Source: Phaeodactylum tricornutum CCAP 1055/1 (taxonomy: Eukaryota; Bacillariophyta; Bacillariophyceae; Surirellales; Neidiaceae). From it: a DNA stretch of 64,000 bases. Shown in pieces: positions 31,658 to 42,766 of the stretch. The notes under the pieces were generated by a model. The model was given only the letters and a program-made list of their open reading frames with translations, did not search any database and was not told the origin of the DNA. The DNA lies in contig NC_011690.1 in NCBI RefSeq assembly GCF_000150955.2, positions 124,001 to 188,000 on the forward strand, read 5' to 3'. Position 1 is the stretch's first letter, and every line of letters starts with the position of its first letter. Position numbers and translations under genes: made by a program.

Positions 31658-32620
31658 TTACTGCATGAGATCGTACAAATCAGCCGCCAACAGTTTCCAT
31701 AACTGGATCCTGGTGTGTATGGATGCCAATGTACTGCGCAAGGCTTCATCCTGGTCCACTGGCGGACGCAGAAGATTGTCAGAGCTGTGGTCCTCGCCCG
31801 AAAGATGCCCGTTTCGATGTTCGTCGAGACGACGTAGTTTCTGTTCCAAATCCGCTAGACGGTTGGCAACAAAGGCGTTTAGTTCTCGCAGTGAACCCGT
31901 AGCATTTTCCAAGTGAGTTCGGCTCTCGTTAACTTGCCGTCGTAAAATGCGAGTCACAATTGAAAACGCATCGCAATTCGGGAGCTGTCCATGAGTCACG
32001 GGTACTCCGTGATGCGGGGAATACAAAGAGGAGAGTCGTGGACTCGTCACTACGGGAGCAGTCATATCGGCGTGCTCATTCCTTTCCACCGCCTCTTTTC
32101 CAAAGGTTACGGCTTGTTCGTGGACCGCACACCATTGCCGAGCCTGCTGTTGGTCTCGACGCAACTGTGATCGTTGTTGGAGAAACAACTGTACGTTGGT
32201 CCACGCCGTTGCCGGTACCGTGCCATCTCGCTGGGCTACACAAGTCATCTGCGGCGAACCGAACGTTTCGGTGGGATTGATCGCCTCTAGGACAGCCGGC
32301 AGTGAAGCGGATGTACCGTCTCGTTCCTTCGTTCCAGCATTCTCGGCGTCCCATATTTTATTCCGACAAGAGAGATCGGTAGAGATCGCCTCCGACTCCA
32401 GAGACTGCAAAACTTTGAGATGGAAACGAAGAAATCGTGGTATGGACCCAACGGCATTGGTAGACTGCTCGCCGTGCGAGTGAAGCCTCGTCTTGGATAC
32501 GTTGTCGTTGTGGTCTGCGACTTGGTCGCCGTCCTTGCGGGTCGAATAACTCAAGCGCCGGCGCTTGACAGAATTCTCTTCGTCGTGTGCCGCAAAGCGT
32601 TGCGGCTGTACGTTAGACAT
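31658..32620 (-). CDS. Hypothetical coiled-coil protein
   Basis: This single-exon frame of 320 residues starts with ATG at 32620. An N-terminal basic stretch (SVKRRRLSYSTRK) could be a nuclear localisation signal. The C-terminal third is helical with heptad-like spacing (LNAFVANRLADLEQKLRRL) and ends DLYDLMQ. I do not recognise the family. Weak resemblance in layout to nucleoporin p58/p45-type or kinetochore coiled-coil proteins is noted but not asserted. It is divergent from FIS1 and convergent with the ABC gene. Confidence 0.55.
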   Translation of the reverse strand: MSNVQPQRFAAHDEENSVKRRRLSYSTRKDGDQVADHNDNVSKTRLHSHGEQSTNAVGSIPRFLRFHLKVLQSLESEAISTDLSCRNKIWDAENAGTKERDGTSASLPAVLEAINPTETFGSPQMTCVAQRDGTVPATAWTNVQLFLQQRSQLRRDQQQARQWCAVHEQAVTFGKEAVERNEHADMTAPVVTSPRLSSLYSPHHGVPVTHGQLPNCDAFSIVTRILRRQVNESRTHLENATGSLRELNAFVANRLADLEQKLRRLDEHRNGHLSGEDHSSDNLLRPPVDQDEALRSTLASIHTRIQLWKLLAADLYDLMQ

Positions 32621-33161
32621 TGGAAGATGATGTCTCTAGTTACTACTAGTGTTCTGCAGCAATGAATGCTGATGGTCTTGTCCAGTGCGGCGACGGAATG
32701 CTGGACGGGCTTTCAATACTACCTACCGGTACGACGTAATATCGACAGTTCCTGTTGTGTTGTTAATGTAACATTGCGACGGTTTTCGGTTGTGGTAGTA
32801 ACATTCGTCCTCGGAATGGAATGCGAGCGCTGACTTTTTTCCAGTTTGGTCGGCTGTACTCTTTGGGGCCGGAACTTCACCACGATCGTACCCTATTTCG
32901 GGTTCCAGTTCCACCAAGTTTTGTGGTTTTCCCGTCGCAGACCTCGATCGTGTTACGACGCACGATTCACACACCAAAACGAAGGACACGTCCGGCCCAT
33001 CGCGAGTGTGCGCGAGGTGGAAAACTCCGGCCCCACAATCGAAGAGACGCGGAACACGAATGGTCGTTTCAATTTTACCAAACACACTATAACACACACA
33101 CACACACACACACACGCGCGCTTTCCTACTCTCTCTCTCTGTTTTCCCTCATTCTACAATC
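32621..33161. other. Divergent intergenic region, 541 bp
   Basis: A promoter region shared by the coiled-coil gene (-) and FIS1 (+). It contains the microsatellites at 33092-33140. Open frames on both strands here lack family signals. Confidence 0.4.
33092..33140. repeat. Microsatellites (AC)n-(CG)n and (CT)n
   Basis: About 12 AC units run into CGCGCG (33092-33120), followed by a CT run (33129-33140) directly in the presumed FIS1 leader. Alternating purine-pyrimidine DNA of this kind can adopt Z-form; that is inference. Confidence 0.9.
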
Positions 33162-33783
33162 ATGGGAGAAACCAAAGCCACACAAAAAGAAGTCCGGGAT
33201 GAATGGGAGCGCAAACTCGCTTTGTCGGCGCCGTCACGCGAGTTGCTGGAAGAACTAGCCTTGGCCTGCGCCAAAGAGGATTCACCGTTGGCGACCTTTC
33301 AGTACGCGTTTGCCCTGAGCAAATCATCGCAAGCTTCCGAATTGCGCTACGCCGTTTCGATACTCGATGGATTGGTTAAGGACGGATACGAACACCAAGT
33401 AGATTGCATGTATGGATCCGCCACTGCGCTGTATTTGTTGGGCGATCACAAAGAAGCCAGGGTACGTAGAATGCCAGCCGATTAACCTACTCCAGTTGGG
33501 AATCAATGCAAGGCATGCATACGCGTTGAACGTTGCTGGTTGCTCACAGTATTCTTCTCTTGTGTACTTGTTTGTTTGTATTATTCGGTAACAGGCACGC
33601 TGTGAGGCTATTTTGCGAACACAACCTAGTGCTCGCTTTGCGAAAGAACTGCATTTGGCCTCCATTGAAGCCGAAGAGGACAAAAAACGTGAGCAACTGA
33701 AAACCGCGGCCTTAGGTAGTGTGGGTGCCGCCGCGGCCATTGGTGTAGTGGCTGGTATCGCCAGTCTTTTACTGAAAAAGTAA
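33162..33783 (+). CDS. FIS1: Mitochondrial fission 1 protein FIS1
   Basis: Two exons (33162-33461, 33595-33783; GTACGT donor, AACAG acceptor) encode 162 residues, the usual FIS1 size. A six-helix TPR-like bundle is indicated by FQYAFALSKSSQASELRYAV, ILDGLVKDGY, CMYGSATALYLLGDHKEAR and, after the intron, ARCEAILRTQPSARFAKEL. The C-terminal anchor is LGSVGAAAAIGVVAGIASLLLKK, a short helix followed by two lysines as required for tail-anchored insertion in the outer mitochondrial and peroxisomal membranes. FIS1 recruits dynamin-related proteins to fission sites. Confidence 0.95.
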
Positions 33784-34012
33784 AATATGGAAGAGAATGG
33801 ATGGTCGTGTACCAGTTTTGAGGATTGATCTAAGAAAGGGTGCGTCCGTGGTTGACACTTAAGGAGGAAAGCTGTGCGCGTCAAACGTGGTGCATACTCG
33901 TTTAGGTTTTCGATACAATCTAAAGTAAATCAGCAAAGGTAAAAGCCAATTTGTGTACGAGCTGCACACTTGCGCATGCTTAGAATATAACAATTTCCAT
34001 AGGACGTGGAGC

Positions 34013-35123
34013 TTACGATCTTGATCCTTCCTCGATCATGTGCTGCGCAAAGAGCATCGTCACCAGTGAGCAAAGTGAAACTACGATTGTTGTCAAAAGA
34101 TTGGTATCCTCCACGGCTTCCGACAAGAGTTCGAAGAAAGCTACCCAAGCCATGGCACCTCCAGCAAAACCCAAACCAACGGGTAGTATCGGAATGAAGT
34201 GATGCACAAAGAGATACGCCGGAACCGCCATAAGCGGCTGTGGCAGACTCGTGGAAATAGCCCAGACCGCGGCCGTCAAAACCGATGCCCCTCGTGGCAA
34301 CAAGACAACGGCAATGGCTAATCCCTCGGGTACATTGTGTACCGCCAGACTAGCCGAGATAAACACTCCAAGTTCACTACCGTGCACACCACCGAAACTC
34401 ACACCGATACCGACACCTTCCGAGAAGGAATGAAGTGTCATGACGAAAAAAATTAGCAATGCCTTACGCGCGTCTGTCCCGGTTCCACCCAGACCTCCCA
34501 CTTTCAGGTCTTCGTAACGGTCCAGGAAATTTTTGGTAGCGAGGATAAAACCGAGACCGAGTAAGGCCCCAAGCGCGGTACGGAGCTCACAGGAAACGGT
34601 AGAGTGGTCCTGAGGATCCGAGTACGTGCATCCTTCCACCAGTAACGAATACGATGCCGCAACCATCATACCAGCCGCAATGGCTGCATCCATTGAACCA
34701 CAATAATAACAACAACAACAACAAGAGAGGGTGAATCGATGTCAAGTCCAAACGGAACACAGGAACCACATTCCCATATCTGCACGTACCGTTCGAGATT
34801 CCGACCCAAAAGGTGGCAATATCTGGCAAGAACAAAAAGGGCAACGCGCCCAGGCCAGTGCTCAATGCGGTAAGCCATCCGTAGTAAAATACGTGATTCA
34901 AGGTAGGTTGTCCATGGGGTTGGAATGGATGAGGAACCGTCACGATCGAGAGAGCCGCAAAACCGGCCAATACAGGATAAATCCAAGTAGGGGTTGGCGA
35001 TTTTTTGTATTCACCCCTGGAGGATTTGCGCTTGAGCCCAACGTCAATGCCGGCGACGGTCGCTGCCACGTTCTCTTCAGCAATTGATTGGTCACCGGTT
35101 TGTCGTCGTTGTACCGTTACCAT
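34013..35123 (-). CDS. ZIP-family metal ion transporter (GufA/plastid ZIP-like)
   Basis: Two exons (35123-34790, 34683-34013; GTACGT donor, GCAG acceptor) give 334 residues. The N-terminus is hydrophilic (about 45 residues), then about eight helices. The metal-binding motifs of helices IV and V are clear: HSFSEGVGIGVSF (His about 196) and HNVPEGLAIAVVL (His about 227). ZIP proteins bring Zn, Fe or Mn into the cytosol from outside or from organelles. The HNVPEG/HSFSEG pair is typical of the GufA branch. The intron contains a CAA repeat (34701-34724). The gene is divergent from the 2Fe-2S protein gene. Confidence 0.9.
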
Positions 35124-35768
35124 TCTACTACGTTGTTGCTTTTATCTGCGAAAGCCAGCAGATTTGCAGCTTTAACGCACGACTTGGTCGTCGATTGCAG
35201 AGAGTGACGATGAAATTACCCAGAGCCGTTGTCTTGCATTAGCTAGAGAGTGGCCTCTCCGTTCGACCATTGTATGTGTCGTCTCCCGTTTACCGTATAT
35301 ATATATCGGTAGAGCATCCGGCGACCGTGTTTTTTGAGTTCTCGTTGACTGTGATGTAATGTGACGGACGTCAGTGCGTGCTTGAATTGCTTGATGGCTC
35401 GGACACGTCCTATCCGGAATCCGGCGTTTGCTTCAAGCGTGAAATTCAGATTCCGCTCCTTTACAATAATACCAATTTCATAAGTATCGCCAAGAGTGAG
35501 ACAAGACACCGTGACATTGCTTCCACTCACGTCAGTCACTGTAGAACAGTAAATCGACTCCCTATCACATTTTCAGCGCGTTTCGATATTTCCACTATGA
35601 TGCTTACACAGCTGCTGACTGAGATGCCTTCGCGTCTTTCAGCCATCAGAATCACGCAAATTGTTGTCGACTCAGCTTTTCCTACAGTGCGCACACAATC
35701 GATACCAACGTTGTGCACATTTCTTTCTGTTTACGTACTTTCGTTCTCCCTTCCTAATTTACTTTGAA
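35124..35768. other. Divergent intergenic region, 645 bp
   Basis: A promoter region between ZIP (-) and the ferredoxin-like gene (+). A short TATATATAT stretch lies at about 35298-35306. I see no gene; small frames on both strands have no coding signals. Confidence 0.4.
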
Positions 35769-36292
35769 ATGATGTATACTGCTCGGTCTTTCATTGGCAC
35801 CTTCCTAGCCTTGTGTTTGATTGCCAAGGTTACCGCCTTTGGCGTTATTCCCCGTACGAACAGCGCCGCTCCGTCCTCGACAACTCGGCTCCACTTTTTT
35901 GGTGGTCTTTCGAACGCCTTCAAAAACGACGACGGTTTGGGAAAGCCACAGAATGCCGGTCTCAAAAATGGGCCCAAATACAACGACAACGTCACCGTCA
36001 ACGGAAAGAAGGTTGAAGGCGCCGTTGCCGGGCAAAAGCTGACGGCGGTCGCCAACAAAGTCCGCGTTAAGATTCCCGTCAATTGCCAAAAAGGAGACTG
36101 CGGAACGTGTACGGTCAAACTCAATGGACGTCAAGTCAAAGGTAAGTGCTGGTAGTGTCACGGCCTCCATTTCACAAATCTGGGATCGGATCGTCCCAAC
36201 TAACTGTGAACTTGTTTATTTCCTTTGCTACGAAACGAATAGCATGTTCGACACCGCTGCCGACAGGAAAGGCAAAGATTGAAACTTTGTAA
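35769..36292 (+). CDS. Plastid-targeted 2Fe-2S ferredoxin-like protein
   Basis: Two exons (35769-36141, 36243-36292) give 140 residues. The start ATG is 35769, with another at 35772. The N-terminus is a signal peptide (FIGTFLALCLIAKVTAF) followed by a Ser/Thr/Arg-rich transit-like part. The junction VTAF-G resembles the ASAF cleavage site of diatom plastid proteins, pointing to import across four membranes. The cluster ligands are Cys106, Cys111 and Cys114 (CQKGDCGTC) in exon 1 and Cys126 (VKACST) supplied by the 50-nt exon 2. The fourth Cys spacing is much shorter than in photosynthetic ferredoxin. Plants have similar small chloroplast 2Fe-2S proteins of unclear function. Without splicing the frame stops after GKCW and lacks the correct end. 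Confidence 0.85.
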
Positions 36293-36462
36293 ATAACACG
36301 CGTAGGACCATATTCGCACGGCTCTTTTGTTGATCGCGTAGTGTAAAGATAGTCAGACCAGGACATACTTTTACATTAGTACGCAGTTCTATAAACAAAG
36401 TTGCTCGATCGCCTTTCCATAGCCAAAAGTGTATATTCATGTTTTCAGTTACCAATACTTGC

Positions 36463-38815
36463 TCAAATTAACTTGATAGTACAAAACTCCGAATGCGTAT
36501 CAAAATCAAATATGACCTTTGGTGGATGACTGGGTGGATTTGCAATAAGCTGTCTCAGCTTCATAACATAAATGGAATTGCCGAGGCACACTTTCCGCAA
36601 AGACTGAATTTCGTCCGCCCGCATGGGTGTGTACATCTTATTAAGTCCCCGTTCCTCTTCCAGCAAAGACTCGATTGCGGTATTGCATGATTGGAACCAT
36701 TCAGCGGTAGACTGCAGGAGCTCTTCTTGCGGAACGTGTGTATAATTAGACCCCTCTAAGTAGTCGTTGTAGGATAAGGGAGGAGGCTGTCGAATTGATG
36801 CAAACATTTCAAAGCGTTTCTCAAACACAGCTTTCGCTGAAGTGAACTCATACACTGGTTCCGACAAGAAGCCAGCCTGTCGAAGGGACACGAAAAAACG
36901 TTGAATACCTCGACAGAGCATTCGTTTGCAAGAGATGATTGATAGTGCGAATTCGTTTTCGAGGTCATCGGGTGTTGGACAAGCCTTTGGGGACGAGTCC
37001 AAATACTCATTTTTCAATGCTTTCTTTGTCCTCTTCTTATTGTTTCCTTGCTGTTCTTTTACATTCGTTTGCTTAGAAATAACCTGTGCAGCCCTCCGAG
37101 AACTTTGCATGGAAGACAGGTTTTTCGTCAGCGCAGACAAAAGAAAATCTCGGTACCAGAATGCAAAAGAGAGATCTTGGTGTCCATAGAAAATACCTTG
37201 GTCGACACCGGATGCTATAAAGCGATCCATCAGCTGAATCAAGATGGTCAAGACGTACTGGCTCAAACGCGGTTGCGTTGAAGGATCTACACCATTTTCT
37301 CGGCGATAGTGCGCGTCCAAAACCTGAGCTTCGTTTTGCAAGACAACCCAGTCTTGAAGCATTACCGCTTCGATGTAAGCTCGTTGCCGATTTCGATTCA
37401 AAAGTCGAAGCTTTAGTGTATCGTATACTGGCTTTGCAAGCCTATTGACAAAGGCAATCACATGTTCGTTTGATACCAATGATTCGGACACATGCGTGCT
37501 TTGTCGGATATTGTCGACCGTCCATTCAGCAAGCGAAAACTTTCCAAGAAGTCTTTCGTTGAAGTATAGATTAAGCACAATCAGCGAACGATTGAGAATA
37601 TTCACATCCTGCAGGGAAATACGGTCCAAGGTCCTCTGCAATCGATTCAGCGACGTGCTGCTGAACAAGATAGGACATACAAACTGCTCCATTTCCTTGA
37701 CAATGGTAAGTAGAATCGGCAACGATTCTTGAACAGACCGAAACCATATTTTTCGGACCGGTGTATTGCCAAGAGACGGATGGTTTACATACGAATCAAA
37801 ACACCTTCGGATAAGGCTCTGCGCCGGGGATAGATCGAGCGTGATGTGATTAAGTGCAACTTGTAAATCTGCTACTCCACTAGCAGCCGTATGCGCGACG
37901 CGTTGTAGGTCAGGTGTTATTGGCTGCGAATGGCAACACGATGGTTAAATACTTTCTTCCGTCAATATCCAGAAAGGCGTACCAACACATGTAATGTCAA
38001 CGTACCGTTTTCGAGCAAATCGAAAGCATACAACGCTGAAATTTCAAGACATTCAAAACAACACGCTGTTCTTCGGAGCCTTTTGCGTCTTCCATTTCCA
38101 AAATAATTCTTGTGGCTGCGTCAAGTACCTGGAAAGTATCAGTTTTTACCTTTTCCGTGAACACAGTAATGCTACTTGTAGTCGAGACAAAGTCTTCTTC
38201 CTCATATATATCGGCGTTCAGAATGCTTTCCCGAAAAGAATCCGTAAAGTGCACAAGCGCCAGGGTGGCCGCAAAAACGACAAACTGGGCCTTCTCTGTT
38301 TTAGTTTTTTCCTTCAATAGATCCCCAAGACGATTTTCGATAGAATCTGGTAGTAGCCTTGCTTTCATGTCGATCAGGACTGCACAATGAGCGTACAGAC
38401 AAGTGAACGTGCTTTCCTCCACCGAAGAACCGCTCAACAACGCTTGCAGCCTCACCATTATATGCAATGATATGACTGCGGCATCTTTCAAAGTCAGCTC
38501 ATCCCAAGGAAGCGGAGTAAACGAATCCCTCAGGCCGAGTGGGATCGGACGTGGGAAAGTGACCTTGTCGTCGGGAGGAATCTCCATTCCATCCAGGATA
38601 ACGAGGGAAGCAGGAATTTCACAACTATCCATCTTTTTATCCATCAGCTGCGTAGCAGACATTGCATCGTGTAGCTGAAACGACTTTGTACACAGAAAAG
38701 GATCAGCCAAGGCCAAAGAAGAAGCGCAGGTCTCGATCAACGAAGTGACGTCCATCCAATCTTGTCCGTTGGCTTTTGTCGTCCCAGTCTTGCCATCTTC
38801 ATCGCATGACGCCAT
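36463..38815 (-). CDS. NAA35: NatC N-terminal acetyltransferase auxiliary subunit NAA35/MAK10
   Basis: Two exons (38815-38006, 37923-36463; GTACGT donor, TTCGCAG acceptor) encode 756 residues, close to human NAA35 (725). The ATG is at 38815. The diagnostic MAK10 start is present: DWMDVTSLIETCASSLAL, then FQLHDAMSATQLMDKKMDS (about residues 46-64), where other species read AMSAxexMDPKMD. Exon 2 begins PITPDLQRVAHTAASG and continues through the long helical scaffold to KVIFDFDTHSEFCTIKLI. NAA35 anchors NatC to ribosomes and holds catalytic NAA30, which acetylates Met-Leu/Ile/Phe-type N-termini. The gene is convergent with the ferredoxin-like gene. Confidence 0.9.
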
Positions 38816-39542
38816 ATTGCTCCGCCATCTAGTACAGTCACTATTGCTTGTGGCTTTCAAGTGAGTGTTCGATCAGTATTGTTTCCTTATACCCAGAAAA
38901 TTCGAAATATAGGCTGTCAAATTCGCGAGAATCTTTATCTGTGTGGTGTTGGTGGGGGTGGTGGTGGCAGATATTGTGGGTCCATAGATGACGACATAAC
39001 GGCTATGTTACGTTACAGTTATTTCTTAACGGAAAAAGTCGTTGGCCGCCGCCATGATCCCGGCGGGTAGCTTCAGAAACGATATAAGACCTTCTTGTAT
39101 TTTTCAATGTGTTTCACATTCCTCCCATCCTCTCTAGGAAAACGAAATGCTCCTTTTGACCATTTTAGCGACTCTTATCTTCCATTCTTGAACTGCCATA
39201 TTAGCGTTTTGGGATTGGGATCAACCCGTAAATGAAGATATTGGGCCATACGGACGGACTCACTATCAGGTAGCACGTGCGTTTCGACCCCGACTATCAT
39301 CAAGCAATTCACCGCCTTATCCGTATACAAACTTAAATATTAAACTAATCAAATTTCGATTTGAACCTTACTCTCGAAAAGAGCTGTCACTATCAATCCT
39401 GCTTTTGGCAAAATGAGAAACGTCCGGGACGAACAAGATTACAGCACTACCAACCTAGTATGCAGTTGTGGGAGTAACACAAGTACTTTAGGCTACAAGA
39501 GAGAGCTCCTTTTGATTGAAGAAGAGGTGGTTTGAAAGAACG
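38816..39542. other. Divergent intergenic region, 727 bp, with G-rich tract
   Basis: The region separates NAA35 (-) and the methyltransferase gene (+). A G-rich tract (about 38944-38970) with several GG/GGGGG runs could form a quadruplex. No coding frame is convincing. Confidence 0.4.
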
Positions 39543-40451
39543 ATGCCAAGGGTGGCATTCGTTGCTCCAACGCGCATACCGTGTATCTCTAAACTCATGT
39601 CGTCGCCCACCAGGAAGATTGTTCGGCACACTACTACAACCCAATCACACTATGAAGCACATTCGACCGACTCCTACGAAGGAGCATTCTTTTACGAGCC
39701 TGGCGCTTATACCGAATACCTACAGCAGCTGGTGCGTAAAAGGCTCGGTATAAAGGTGCATAGTGGTAAGCCTCTTCGACTTTTAGACGTGGGTGGTGGA
39801 ACCGGCAACTTTACGCATATGATTGTTCGTGACACCAAGACAACAGCTATTGTGGTAGACCCCTTTTTAGCCCAACACGATTCTCTCGTTAAGGACCAAT
39901 CTCAACTGGGTTTTGTTACAAGCTCTGCTGAAATTTTTATGGAAATGCCGACGCAAGAAAACAAATGGTGGAGAACTGGCTACCACAAGGTTCTATTGAA
40001 AGAAGTTGTGCATCATTTCACGGAGGGCGACCGCGTTCCGATTTTTCGAGGCATTCGACATGGGTTTTCATCTGCGACCGATATCTCGTCGAATACACCA
40101 GCAATCCTACTTATCACCCGTCCGCAACGAGACATTGACTATCCCTTGTGGGATGCTGCTCGCGAAGTATGGGCTGAGAACCAACCTTCGGTCGAACAAC
40201 TTGCAAGAGAAATGAGAGAAGCAGGATTTCATGATATAAGGTATACCACAGAGTCCTATCCGTGTACCATTCCCTTGAGCAAATGGCAAGAAATGGTAAG
40301 GAATCGCTTCTGGAGCACCTTTTCCAACTTCACCGACGAACAGTTGGACGACGCATGCAAAAGTATCGAGAAGGATGGCAATAATCGTCTCGACGACCAA
40401 GGATTATTGCACTTTGAAGACAGACTTATCTTTATATCAGCCGATCACTAG
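39543..40451 (+). CDS. SAM-dependent methyltransferase
   Basis: The first ATG is at 39543 (MPRVAFV), 302 residues, one exon. Motif I of class I methyltransferases is clear at about residue 79 (RLLDVGGGTGNFTHMIV). An acidic motif II (TTAIVVDPF) and a later HKVLLKEVVHHF strand follow. The C-terminal part has WQEMVRNRFWSTFSNFTDEQL, which resembles methyltransferases of the ubiquinone/arsenite or juvenile hormone type, but the substrate cannot be read. The first 40 residues are Arg/Thr/Ser-rich and could target an organelle. It is convergent with the next gene; only 38 bp separate the stop codons. Confidence 0.75.
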   Translation: MPRVAFVAPTRIPCISKLMSSPTRKIVRHTTTTQSHYEAHSTDSYEGAFFYEPGAYTEYLQQLVRKRLGIKVHSGKPLRLLDVGGGTGNFTHMIVRDTKTTAIVVDPFLAQHDSLVKDQSQLGFVTSSAEIFMEMPTQENKWWRTGYHKVLLKEVVHHFTEGDRVPIFRGIRHGFSSATDISSNTPAILLITRPQRDIDYPLWDAAREVWAENQPSVEQLAREMREAGFHDIRYTTESYPCTIPLSKWQEMVRNRFWSTFSNFTDEQLDDACKSIEKDGNNRLDDQGLLHFEDRLIFISADH

Positions 40452-40489
40452 TAACCGATAGTACTCCTTTGCCTTTCGTATTCTTAAAA

Positions 40490-42414
40490 CTAGGGCGCTC
40501 TCGATGTGTTAACAGCGGTGGCATTGCGACGGGAAATGCACCTTGGTGAATTGTCCCAGGCGCAGCAGATACGAAACTCCTCCTCAGGGTGATCCTGAAG
40601 GCATTGAAACGTACTGAAGGACGAAGCACCACAGCCTTCGCTCATCAAGTCGAGTAAAAGCAAATGGAAATTAGAGCAACAGTTTCCCAGTGTGTGTCGG
40701 GTCATCAGCTGAGCTTTTAACGAGGACATAGCCGAAAGCATGGCTTCGTCCGCAGTCGGACCAGATGTCATTGCAACGTCCGATATAGCACCAGTGTTTT
40801 GCAAAACATCTCGGTGATTCGTTACAAATTTGAATGGAAACGCTATCTCTCTCTCGGATGTGGGGTTGCGTAGGTAACTTTGTTGGGCCGCGCTAACATT
40901 TTTCGACTCAGTTGTCAGAACGATATGGACTGGCAACTTCGCGTCCTTCCACTTTTCCGCATCGCTCGAAAGAGTCCATATCATGGCAAGCGACCTCGTG
41001 TACTGGTCAAAGGATAGGCACTCGCTTTCCGTTCCGCATTTATCAGACGCTGTACAAGTCGAGCAAAGAGCAAAAATAAGGAAAGGTTTGCGAAGGATCA
41101 TCACAGCTTTATCAAATCTCACTCACCTCGAATAGGTAGTCCGATCGAATGGTCTGGCTCGAAATTGGAAGGAAGAATCTCCTCCAATATATTATCGATG
41201 GATGCGGACGACCCGGGACTTGGACGTAAAGCATACAAAAGCATGGCGTTGTGTACTTGAGACTGAAAGCCGTATTGGTGGGTTGTTTGATTCGAGAGGA
41301 TGCCGCCAATTTTCAGCGTTTCACTTATTGCGTCTTCTAGAACAGAGCGTTGAGACAACGAAAGCTGTAGTTTCTCCAACAGCGCGACTACTAATTTTCG
41401 CAACGTAGGGAGAAGGTTTTCAGGATCTCTCTGTGGTCGATACTTGAGTTGCATAGCAATAACACGATCAGCTTCATGTGTTTCAGGAACCTTTCCTGAG
41501 CGAAAAACGTGCCGCATTTCTCCTCGTGTCAAAGTATAAGCATCGGCCAGAGCTTCTGCTGTCAGGACGCACGGGCTGAAAGGTTGAAAGAAGCACTGGG
41601 CGTCTTTTCGATTGCAGGATGCTAAAGGCCAAGGGTTTTGCAGGAACGAAGGAGCGCTACTTGGCGCATTGTTGACCAACAGAACGACGCGTCCCGTCGC
41701 TATACCGGCTTTGAGCGCTGAGACCAATCCAAGACGCATATGGGCTCCGATCCCTGGCTTCGACAACCCAACTACAGGAAACTTTGCCGATGGACATTCG
41801 TAGTCGAAATCTCCAATCCTGTATTGCTGCTTCTTTTTTGTACAAAGATAGCCGTTCCGAAGTCTGGACTCACCAACTGCAGGGGCATGCTGATGTCTGT
41901 GAATTGCCAAGAAAAAAAGCCTTACAGTCCAAATCCTTATTATCTCCGATGATACGTTGATATGCTCCGTATTGATGTTTTCCGTGCCGATGAAGGCAGA
42001 GGATACAGGACATATTGTCGTTTTGAGTATTGGCAAGAATTCCCCGAACGACGGGGCTTGCAAGCTCAGTAACAGGCGCTCTGGTAATGTCTTGTCTATT
42101 TCCGAAATGTTGATATTGCCAAGTCGAGGGGAAGTCAACCACTGCTGAGAATTTTGAAGTAAGCATTTTGGCGTTGTATTTCCCGTTGCCTGCACTATCT
42201 GATTTTCGCTTCTCTTATATGAGCGCGTTCTTTCGTCGGATGGGTGCAAACTCTGGAAAGGACCGTCGACGGATCGCTTGAGGTTAAAATCATTCTGGAC
42301 AGTACATCGAAACAGCAGACGAAGTGCTGTTCCGTTCAATAAAAAGCAAGGGACGATGAAGAATGTGGTAACGAGAATTTTTCTGCAGCTTCGGCGGCGT
42401 TCGTTGATAGCCAT
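40490..42414 (-). CDS. Type II membrane protein, candidate Golgi glycosyltransferase
   Basis: Two exons (42414-41127, 41049-40490) give 615 residues. The intron (GTGAGT donor, TACAG acceptor) joins LPIRA to SDKCGTESECLSF. A short basic N-terminus and one hydrophobic helix (about 13-33, ILVTTFFIVPCFLLNGTALR) give type II topology. The lumenal part has FPVVGLSKPGIGAHMRLGLV near residue 225 and the motif GLPIRASDKCxxESECL near 430. The latter recalls the IRxTDK motif of fucosyltransferases of the GT23 type, where it binds GDP-fucose. I infer a glycosyltransferase-like function; the family assignment is uncertain and appears algal or stramenopile in character. Confidence 0.55.
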
Positions 42415-42766
42415 GCTATTCAGTCGACGGCAGTGAGATTGACTTTTTTTACAGTTGGCTTCATAGGTGCGTATGGTCTGTTATCGACATGAATAGTGGA
42501 ATTCCTTCTGGGGTTTACCAAGCTGTTCTCTTCATTTTTACTATTGTAGCTGACAAGGAAGCAAAAATACAGTCGAAAATCGGAATCTCGATTTCTGCAA
42601 CACATTCGCCCAGTGACTAACTGTACCTGGTGGTAATGAGCAGGTAGATGCGATAAAAATCTATCCTGGTCACTGGCAGGTAAAGAAGTGTTTACTCACT
42701 TGTTTCGTCTATTGATAAAACAACGCATTCCTAGCTAGGTATCTAACCCCAGGAGCAAATCTTTGT
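42415..42766. other. Intergenic, 352 bp
   Basis: The region holds the promoter of the type II membrane protein gene and the 3' end of the next. One copy of the recurrent motif (CAGTGACTAACTGTACC) is at 42611-42627. Confidence 0.4.

Noticed and set aside
32821-33258. Longer plus-strand frames across the AC repeat upstream of FIS1
   Set aside because: They run through a microsatellite and give low-complexity THTHTH sequence; FIS1 starts cleanly at 33162.
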